This document shows, piece by piece, positions 52,464 to 58,916 of a DNA stretch of 60,219 nucleotides (the stretch's first letter is position 1; each line of letters begins with the position of its first letter). The position numbers and the translations under genes were made by a program. The DNA is from a virus, in IMG/VR virus record IMGVR_UViG_3300028393_000074, positions 1 to 60,219 of that record, one strand, 5' to 3'. The notes below the pieces were generated by a model. That model did not search any database and was not told where the DNA came from. It saw nothing but the letters and a program-made list of their open reading frames with translations.

Positions 52464-54815
52464 ATGGACGCTATTAAAATTATCTCCCAGGATCTTTTTG
52501 ACAAGATCAGAAGCCGCTTCTCAAACCTAGAAATGGGCGATGATGCAGGTGGTGTTACAATTGACCCCTCGAGTGCTTACTACTTTGATTTCGATTTTGT
52601 TGTAGAAGGCACAAATTTAGGACGAGTCAGCATCAGCTTAGGTGATCTAGGCAGCTTGAAAGTATATTACAGCCAAGGTATCACTGAAAATCAAGATGAT
52701 CCTGTTAAGAAATATTGGTACAGTTTCTTGCGTGAAATGAGATTTTTCGCCATGCGCAGAAAACTTAGATTTGATACAAGAGACATAACTAAAACGAATC
52801 TCGATAAAAACGATTTTCAACATTTGGCCGCTACACAAGGCCCTAAGGAAGAACCAGAAATGACCACTATGAACGAATCCCGTTGGAGCGAAAAAAGCTC
52901 ACGTAAAACTAGCCGTGCTGTTCAAGGCAAGACTGAAGTTATTGTGCGCCACGCAAATCCAGTAGACGAAACATACGCAGGCGCCCGTAGTCAGCGTAAA
53001 AATATCAAAGCAATTTTTATTCAAAATTGTGATGGCGAAAGATTCAAATATCCATTTATTCATCCGGCAGGTGCGTTTGCCATGGCACAACATGTGGACC
53101 ACGGCGGTACTCCTCATGATCCAGCAGGCAAGGCCATCATCGACATGAGCGAACAAATTGCCAAGTTAGGTGAATTTCATCGTAAAGTAAACTCAGCAAC
53201 CCTACATCCTGATGCAACTGGCATCACTGAGCGTGCAATGGCACACCTGTCAGAATTAAAGAACCGTGTGGGCATGTTGAGCAAGCGTCATCACTATCAA
53301 CAATGGATGTCGGAATTCCAAGAGCCGCAAGATGCAGCAGTGACTGAATTGGATGCCGTCACCATGGAAGATTACAAGAGCAAATTTACACAAACTAGTT
53401 TCCAAGAAGAACTATCGGGTTACTTCCCATTACTGCACAGAATTATGGGTGAGGCTAATACCGTTGACCTCGAAGAATTTGTCAAAGAATCTAACGAAGA
53501 CACGAATAGATTAGGAATTGGCCAACAAATGGCGCGTGATGGAATAAAATACAGTCCAGACAAAGAAAACGAACTTATTGATTTAATGGTTCAATACATG
53601 AAGAAAAATGGAATGAGTTCAAAAGAGATTCGATATCGTTTAAATTACGATGAGGATTACATTCCTGATCAACTCAGCGACTTGCCAAAAGAAGGTAGTA
53701 GTGAAGAACCACCGTTTGAACCAGACACAACATCCAACTTCAACAAACCAAACAATCCAAATCGTACAGGCATGGATTCTGCTCGAGCATTGGCACAGCG
53801 CGGAATGTCTCCAGCAGAAAGCATTAATGCTTTTGAAGAATGGGCAACCGCCACAGAGAGTGGTGAGATCACCGATGACCAAATAGGACAATTGGCTGAC
53901 GCAGTTGCCAAATTACCCACGGGAGATGATGGTAAGCCAGAATTGAAGTTGGGTCAGGATGGCAGCGAAGCTATCATGTTCTTTAGTGACTATGGCTTAG
54001 ACAACATGGATCTTCAGACTAAATTAAAAGATGCTGCCAGTGGCGATGAGAATGCAGACCCATTCCAAGTGTTGAAATCTTGGGCTGAGGATGATCATAA
54101 CTATCCGGGACTAATGCAACGCATGGGAATGACTGACACCGAACAGCCGCCCGGTCAAGAACCAGCAGCAGAGCCTGCACCAGAGCCTGAAGCAGATCCA
54201 GCAGCAGCTCCTCCTGAGCAAGGTGAAGAAGATTCGGGAGAAGAGCCGGAGCAACCACAGGGCACTATGTTTGAAGAAATTGCCAAACTAGTCAGTGGAC
54301 GCTTTAATAGAGACAACATGCAAGTTGGTGCATTCAACGGCAAGGAAAATATTGCTTTAGAAGTTAAGAAAGAAATTTCCGAAAAGTTTGGCGAGCAAGC
54401 TGGCGAAATGTCTGAACAACTGGCATTGCAGTTTATGGAAAAATTAAGTAAAGAACGAGACCACGGACCAGTGGGTGACGATGGATTGGCGCGTATTAGA
54501 GAAATCATGCGTCACATGGGCGCTAAGGTAGAAGCCATCGGTGATGTGACCACTAACGGTCATGCTCCTGGTAACAATATTATGACATCAGCAGAGGAAG
54601 GTATCCTAAGCAAAGCTAGAGAGATTGGTAAAAAAGTGCTAGATCGAGTTGCACCCGGCGATGATGAATTACTACGCCAATTGCAAAAAAGTGCAGGCGT
54701 TCCATCACATGCTCAACACGGCAAGCCGCCGATGGCTAGTCCAAATCGTAGACAGCAACAACAAGAAAGCGCCGAATTTGCAGATATTTTGAAGCTGTCC
54801 GGATTGGCAAAATAA
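52464..54815 (+). CDS. Large conserved protein after gp17, probable head-associated
   Basis: 783 residues, no enzymatic motif seen. The N-terminal 120 residues are a mixed alpha/beta domain (YYFDFDFVVEGTNLGRVSIS; KKYWYSFLREMRFFAMRRKL). Then come a helical middle, a segment with FKYPFIHPAGAFAMAQHVDH and an acidic C-terminal half with an E/P/A-rich linker (about 556-598). The last residues, FADILKLSGLAK, closely match the gp22 scaffold end DIRKLAGLSK. I recall large hypothetical proteins of this kind in aquatic T4-like genomes but no function. From the terminal tag I infer interaction with the prohead shell, possibly as an internal protein. The gene is monocistronic between a late-type box and a hairpin. 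Confidence 0.5.
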   Translation: MDAIKIISQDLFDKIRSRFSNLEMGDDAGGVTIDPSSAYYFDFDFVVEGTNLGRVSISLGDLGSLKVYYSQGITENQDDPVKKYWYSFLREMRFFAMRRKLRFDTRDITKTNLDKNDFQHLAATQGPKEEPEMTTMNESRWSEKSSRKTSRAVQGKTEVIVRHANPVDETYAGARSQRKNIKAIFIQNCDGERFKYPFIHPAGAFAMAQHVDHGGTPHDPAGKAIIDMSEQIAKLGEFHRKVNSATLHPDATGITERAMAHLSELKNRVGMLSKRHHYQQWMSEFQEPQDAAVTELDAVTMEDYKSKFTQTSFQEELSGYFPLLHRIMGEANTVDLEEFVKESNEDTNRLGIGQQMARDGIKYSPDKENELIDLMVQYMKKNGMSSKEIRYRLNYDEDYIPDQLSDLPKEGSSEEPPFEPDTTSNFNKPNNPNRTGMDSARALAQRGMSPAESINAFEEWATATESGEITDDQIGQLADAVAKLPTGDDGKPELKLGQDGSEAIMFFSDYGLDNMDLQTKLKDAASGDENADPFQVLKSWAEDDHNYPGLMQRMGMTDTEQPPGQEPAAEPAPEPEADPAAAPPEQGEEDSGEEPEQPQGTMFEEIAKLVSGRFNRDNMQVGAFNGKENIALEVKKEISEKFGEQAGEMSEQLALQFMEKLSKERDHGPVGDDGLARIREIMRHMGAKVEAIGDVTTNGHAPGNNIMTSAEEGILSKAREIGKKVLDRVAPGDDELLRQLQKSAGVPSHAQHGKPPMASPNRRQQQQESAEFADILKLSGLAK

Positions 54816-54846
54816 CCCAAATTATTGCACCTTTTTAGGTTGCAGG

Positions 54847-54854
54847 TATAAATA
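54847..54854 (+). promoter_or_regulatory. Full TATAAATA late promoter before gp32
   Basis: The only perfect T4 late consensus noted in the window. Predicted start near 54860, inside the 5' arm of a hairpin, leaving a leader of about 90 nt before the gp32 ATG. Confidence 0.6.
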
Positions 54855-54855
54855 G

Positions 54856-54896
54856 ATGTGTGTATACTTAATGGTATGCACACATTTTTCTTTTTA
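54856..54896 (+). terminator. Hairpin with T-tract in the gp32 leader
   Basis: ATGTGTGTATAC and GTATGCACACAT form a 12-bp stem (one GU) around TTAATG, followed by TTTTTCTTTTT. It can end transcription from the upstream gene. A transcript begun at 54860 keeps only about 8 bp of the stem. Confidence 0.55.
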
Positions 54897-54950
54897 GTCA
54901 GTTGGCTAGAAAGAAGAGGCATAATATAACATTTATTAAGGAAAAACATT

Positions 54951-55946
54951 ATGGCAACTTTAGCAGAAATTCGCGCGAAGCTACAAGCTTCTTCACAACA
55001 AAATACTGGCACAGGCGGTGGAGACAATGGCATATTTGCCCATTGGAACATTGCAGAGGGACAAACAGCAACAGTTCGTTTCCTTCCAGACGCAGATACT
55101 AACAATACTTTTTTCTGGATTGAACGTGCAATGATCAAATTGCCCTTCGCCGGAGTCAAAGGTGACACCAACAGCAAACCCGTTACTGTGCAGGTTCCTT
55201 GTATGGAAATGTGGGGAGAGCAATGCCCAGTATTGACAGAAGTCCGTCCGTGGTTCAAAGACAAATCTTTGGAAGATATGGGTCGCAAGTACTGGAAAAA
55301 GAAAAGTTACTTGTTCCAAGGACTTGTAATCAATTCACAAATGCAGGAAGACAAAGTTCCTGAAAATCCAATCCGTCGCTTTATCATGAGCAGCCAAATT
55401 TTTAACATTGTTAAGAATGCACTGATGGATAATGAGATTGAAGAAATGCCCACTGACTTTGTTCGTGGCTTGGATTTCAAGATCGCAAAAACATCTAAGG
55501 GTGGTTATGCTGACTATACAACATCCAGCTGGTCACGTCGTGAACGTGCATTGACTACTGACGAATTGGCAGCAGTCAAGCAGTATGGTTTGTTTGATTT
55601 GAAATCGTTCCTTCCTAAGAAGCCTAACGATGCAGAATTAAACTGCATTAAAGAAATGTTCACAGCATCAGTGGATGGTGAAGCATTTGATATGGATCGT
55701 TGGGGACAATACTACAAACCCGATGGTATGAAAGGTAACTTCCAAGCACGTAACGAAGCGGCAGCGCCAGCAGCTCGTCCTGCTCCAGTAGCAGCACCAA
55801 TTGAGGATGACGATATCCCTTTTGAACCTGCGGCAGCAACACCCGCTAAAGTGGTTGCATCAGAAGCAGCCAAACCAGCAGGCGAAGCAGGTTCACGTGC
55901 AGCAGACATTATTGCAATGATTCGCAATCGTCAGCAAGCTCAATAA
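54951..55946 (+). CDS. 32: Single-stranded DNA binding protein gp32
   Basis: 331 residues (T4: 301). It coats ssDNA in replication, recombination and repair. The core has TVRFLPDADTNNTFFWIERA, then VPCMEMWGEQCPVLTEVRPW, FLFQGLVINSQ-like YLFQGLVINSQ and PIRRFIMSSQIF. T4 uses a zinc site with three Cys and a His; here only Cys84 and Cys92 remain in that region (CPVL where T4-type has CPxC), so zinc binding is probably lost. The C-terminus is Ala/Pro-rich with an acidic patch (PIEDDDIPFEP) and ends basic (MIRNRQQAQ). AAGGAA lies before the ATG. uvsX follows after 14 bases. Confidence 0.92.
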   Translation: MATLAEIRAKLQASSQQNTGTGGGDNGIFAHWNIAEGQTATVRFLPDADTNNTFFWIERAMIKLPFAGVKGDTNSKPVTVQVPCMEMWGEQCPVLTEVRPWFKDKSLEDMGRKYWKKKSYLFQGLVINSQMQEDKVPENPIRRFIMSSQIFNIVKNALMDNEIEEMPTDFVRGLDFKIAKTSKGGYADYTTSSWSRRERALTTDELAAVKQYGLFDLKSFLPKKPNDAELNCIKEMFTASVDGEAFDMDRWGQYYKPDGMKGNFQARNEAAAPAARPAPVAAPIEDDDIPFEPAAATPAKVVASEAAKPAGEAGSRAADIIAMIRNRQQAQ

Positions 55947-55960
55947 TTAGGAGATAGACA

Positions 55961-57016
55961 ATGGGAAAGGCTTTTGATATAAGCAAGTTCCGGAAGTCTA
56001 TCACTAAGTCTATTGATGGACTTGGTATTGGATTTAACGATCCAACTGATTGGATTTCTACCGGAAACTATGCATTAAACTATCTCATCTCGGGGGACTT
56101 CTTTAGGGGAGTTCCTTTAGGTAAGGTTACGGTGTTCGCTGGCGAAAGTGGTGCTGGAAAGAGTTATATCTGTTCTGGAAACATTATTCGACATGCCCAA
56201 GAAGCGGGTATATTTGTTATCTTAGTTGATAGCGAAAATGCGCTAGACGAAAAATGGTTGATTGATTTAGGTGTTGATACTAATGAAGATAAACTGCTAA
56301 AACTTAACATGGCCATGATCGATGATGTAGCAAAAACTATATCTGAATTCATGAAAGAATACAAATTGATGCCAGAAGAATCTCGTCCAAAGATTCTTTT
56401 TGTCATTGATAGTTTGGGTATGTTGTTGACTCCTACTGATGTGAATCAGTTCGAAGCAGGCGAGATGAAGGGTGATATGGGCCGCAAGCCCAAGGCACTG
56501 ACAAGTCTCGTTCGTAACTGCGTGAACATGTTTGGCTCCTGGAATGTTGGTTTAGTTTGTACTAATCACACATACGCAAGTCAGGACATGTTTGATCCAG
56601 ATGACAAAATCTCAGGTGGACAAGGTTTTATCTATGCTAGCTCTATTGTAGTTGCTATGCGTAAATTGAAATTGAAGACCGACGAAGATGGTAACAAAAC
56701 TACCACCATAAATGGTATTCGTTCAGCCTGTAAGATTATGAAAACACGCTATGCTAAACCTTTTGAATCAGTACAAGTTGAGATTCCATATTCGACGGGT
56801 ATGAGCCCATTTAGTGGTTTAGTTGATTTGTTTGAAGCCAAAGGCAAGTTGAAGAAAGAAGGCAACAGTCTTGTTTACACAACTAAGGATGGCGAAATCA
56901 TCAAGCAATTCCGCAAAGCGTGGAACAGTAATGACAAAGATGGACTAACTACAATTATGGCTGAGTGGGAAGAAACAGCAACACCAATAACTATAGAAGA
57001 AACAGAGGAAGCATAA
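55961..57016 (+). CDS. uvsX: RecA-like recombinase UvsX
   Basis: 351 residues (T4: 391). It polymerises on ssDNA with help from UvsY and gp32 and performs strand exchange. Walker A is GESGAGKS (61-68), Walker B is PKILFVIDSLGML (Asp150). LICTNHTYASQDMF-like LVCTNHTYASQDMFDP and KISGGQGFIYASSIVVAMRK follow, as in UvsX. AGGAGA precedes the ATG. Its stop TAA overlaps the next ATG by one base (TAATG). Confidence 0.95.
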   Translation: MGKAFDISKFRKSITKSIDGLGIGFNDPTDWISTGNYALNYLISGDFFRGVPLGKVTVFAGESGAGKSYICSGNIIRHAQEAGIFVILVDSENALDEKWLIDLGVDTNEDKLLKLNMAMIDDVAKTISEFMKEYKLMPEESRPKILFVIDSLGMLLTPTDVNQFEAGEMKGDMGRKPKALTSLVRNCVNMFGSWNVGLVCTNHTYASQDMFDPDDKISGGQGFIYASSIVVAMRKLKLKTDEDGNKTTTINGIRSACKIMKTRYAKPFESVQVEIPYSTGMSPFSGLVDLFEAKGKLKKEGNSLVYTTKDGEIIKQFRKAWNSNDKDGLTTIMAEWEETATPITIEETEEA

Positions 57017-57258
57017 TGGAAGAAGATCTAATCATTGAAATCTGGGATGTGTTCAAAGAATATATCTCTGATAAAAATAAGGACACCGCTGCAAATCATT
57101 TTGTAGATTTCTTATTAGGTAAGGATGTTGAAACTGATGTACTGAAATCATTAGTGGGTTATGATTCATCCTTAGATGAAGCAATCGCATTGGTCATCGA
57201 TGAGGGTGAAATCGATGATTACGAAGACGACGACGGTTACTACGAAGAAGAGGACTAA
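57016..57258 (+). CDS. Small acidic protein after uvsX
   Basis: 80 residues from the ATG that overlaps the uvsX stop. It opens MEEDLIIEIWDVFKEYISDK, continues AANHFVDFLLGKDVETDVL and ends in an Asp/Glu/Tyr-rich tail (DDYEDDDGYYEEED). I recall acidic ORFs of this type beside uvsX in aquatic T4-like phages, without a known function. The acidic tail recalls the gp32 or DNA-mimic style, and interaction with recombination proteins is possible. It is translated by coupling and followed after two bases by the UvsY-like gene. Confidence 0.6.
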   Translation: MEEDLIIEIWDVFKEYISDKNKDTAANHFVDFLLGKDVETDVLKSLVGYDSSLDEAIALVIDEGEIDDYEDDDGYYEEED

Positions 57259-57260
57259 CA

Positions 57261-57716
57261 ATGTCCTGGTATGCTAAAGTCAGCAAGGACATAGCACACC
57301 TTCCAGATTGTCTAGATCATTACTATAATGAAATAGAACTTGCGCGGCGAGAAGTTAAAATCCACGGCAGTGTGGAAAAAGCTTCTGCCGCCTTGCCTGG
57401 AATCGTTGAACAGAGATTTAATCAGCTTCAAGAAATTGAAGCTGTATTAGAATATCTTAACATCGAACTACGTCGAATCAAATCCAAAACTTTTAGAAAA
57501 TATCTAGAAAACTATCAACGTGCGCTGAGTAGTAGAGACTGCGAAAAGTTTGCCGAAGGCGAGCCTGATGTTGTAGATATGGAAAAAGTTATCAACGAGT
57601 TTGCCATGTTGAGGAATCAATGGCTGGGCATCATCAAAGGCTTAGACATCAAACAATGGCAATTGAGCAATATTATCAAATTAAGGGCTGCGGGTCTTGA
57701 AGATATCTCATTATGA
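57261..57716 (+). CDS. uvsY: UvsY-like recombination mediator
   Basis: 151 residues (T4 UvsY: 137). The N-terminal half is helical with basic residues (LELRRIKSKTFRKYLENYQR-like IELRRIKSKTFRKYLENYQR), then a hinge with SSRDCEKFAEGEPDVVDM and a C-terminal helix pair (LRNQWLGIIKGLDIKQWQLS then NIIKLRAAG). The general arrangement, including an aromatic helix followed by I-K-x-x-x-x-x-I and an ending R-A-x-x-A-G, resembles UvsY (which ends in a similar RAFEAG). UvsY loads UvsX onto gp32-coated DNA. Identification is by pattern and location after uvsX; primary identity is low. GAGG lies before the ATG. Confidence 0.5.
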   Translation: MSWYAKVSKDIAHLPDCLDHYYNEIELARREVKIHGSVEKASAALPGIVEQRFNQLQEIEAVLEYLNIELRRIKSKTFRKYLENYQRALSSRDCEKFAEGEPDVVDMEKVINEFAMLRNQWLGIIKGLDIKQWQLSNIIKLRAAGLEDISL

Positions 57717-57725
57717 GTGTATAAT
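57697..57725 (+). promoter_or_regulatory. Sigma70-like promoter before the unknown gene, leaderless geometry
   Basis: TTGAAG, 17 bases, TATAAT. The predicted +1, seven bases after the last T, is the A of the ATG at 57732. The spacer contains the palindrome CTCATTATGAG (57707-57717), which overlaps the stop of the preceding gene. Confidence 0.6.
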
Positions 57726-57731
57726 AGTGCT

Positions 57732-58916
57732 ATGTACATTGAAGACTTAATCATATCTCTAATACACAATCGTGTGCCAGTGAACGCATGGGATAAGGGT
57801 GTTGTTGTCAGCTTCTACACACAGATCCACGATCTTACCGGCTTCACTGAAAAGCAGTCGGCATTGGCTTTGAGAATATGTAAAAGATATGCTTCATCTC
57901 TTTCCTTACACGCCAAACAAGATGTTACGCCATTTTTAGAAAATCCAAAATTTCGTAATACAATTAGGAAATCAGTGAACAGTCGAATTATTAAAATAGT
58001 TGATGATGAATACTTACATCGAGTTATCGAAGTTAATTTTCCCTATGATGAGAAAATGATTGCAGAAATCAGAGAATTCAAAAATCAAAATCATGATAAT
58101 CTTGTGGTATGGAGCAAGGAAAAGTCTTCATGGTCGTTCTGTTTGAATGAGCCAAACATTAAATTCTTATCAGATCATTTTAAAAATACTGGTGCTGATA
58201 TTGATATGGAATTTCAAAATTACTCCGATCAGTTAGAACCAATTGTTTCTAATCTTCAAAATCATATTCCCATGTTGACTGCTAGAGATGGGAGATTGGC
58301 TATTACTAACGCTCCTAAAACTATGCCAGAAATCAAAACTGGAAATATATTAGAAGCAGTATTTGCTGCTAGACAGTATGGTATTACCATGTGGGATGAA
58401 ACGATTGATGATTTTATAAACAGCGATTATGTCGATGAATCCACTAGGGAATTCTTGAAATCAGATTATCGAGCTACAACTAAGTTATCAGCGGATGGAA
58501 ATGGCATCTGTTGTTTAGGAAACATGGCGAGATTTTTAGGACCAATGTTGTTTATCATTCCGGGCGGAAGCGAATACCGTAAGATACAGCAAATACATAC
58601 TGTGCTAAGTGATATAGGAATAACCGATAAAAAAATGAGTGTTTTGTTCAGATTAAGCAGCGAAACCGGCAGAGAATTTAATGATTTTGTTAAAAATCAT
58701 TCATTAAATAACCCTATTTCTGAAGAGACACAGGTAGTGTTTGTAAGTGGTAAGTTACCTAAACCATTGATTGAATCTGGAATACGATTCAACAGCGTGG
58801 TGAATGTTGGATTTAATAATGCCCATTATACCCTAAGAGAATATGCAAAAAATCATCAAAATGTAGTATACTTTGAACTAGAAAAACAAAAGGGATCAGA
58901 TTTTGGCCACATGTAA
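57732..58916 (+). CDS. Unknown protein between UvsY-like and UvsW genes
   Basis: 394 residues from ATG 57732, chosen over a GTG 15 bases upstream because a consensus promoter predicts +1 exactly here. I do not recognise the family. Visible parts: helical N-terminus with GFTEKQSALALRICKRYASS (about 40-60), a basic segment, an acidic middle (MWDETIDDFINSDYVDESTR), a compact region with GICCLGNMARFLGPMLFIIP, and a C-terminal Rossmann-like alternation (VVFVSGKLPKP, then VVNVGFN and VVYFELEKQ). This last part could be a degenerate helicase or NTP-binding fold, but no Walker A is seen. The end overlaps the UvsW start by 14 bases. Probable role in replication or recombination by context. Confidence 0.55.
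   Translation: MYIEDLIISLIHNRVPVNAWDKGVVVSFYTQIHDLTGFTEKQSALALRICKRYASSLSLHAKQDVTPFLENPKFRNTIRKSVNSRIIKIVDDEYLHRVIEVNFPYDEKMIAEIREFKNQNHDNLVVWSKEKSSWSFCLNEPNIKFLSDHFKNTGADIDMEFQNYSDQLEPIVSNLQNHIPMLTARDGRLAITNAPKTMPEIKTGNILEAVFAARQYGITMWDETIDDFINSDYVDESTREFLKSDYRATTKLSADGNGICCLGNMARFLGPMLFIIPGGSEYRKIQQIHTVLSDIGITDKKMSVLFRLSSETGREFNDFVKNHSLNNPISEETQVVFVSGKLPKPLIESGIRFNSVVNVGFNNAHYTLREYAKNHQNVVYFELEKQKGSDFGHM

Noticed and set aside
54826-54847. TGCACCT/AGGTTGCA hairpin as terminator of the 783-residue gene
   Set aside because: The stem needs a bulge and no T-run follows; the hairpin at 54856-54896 is a better candidate.
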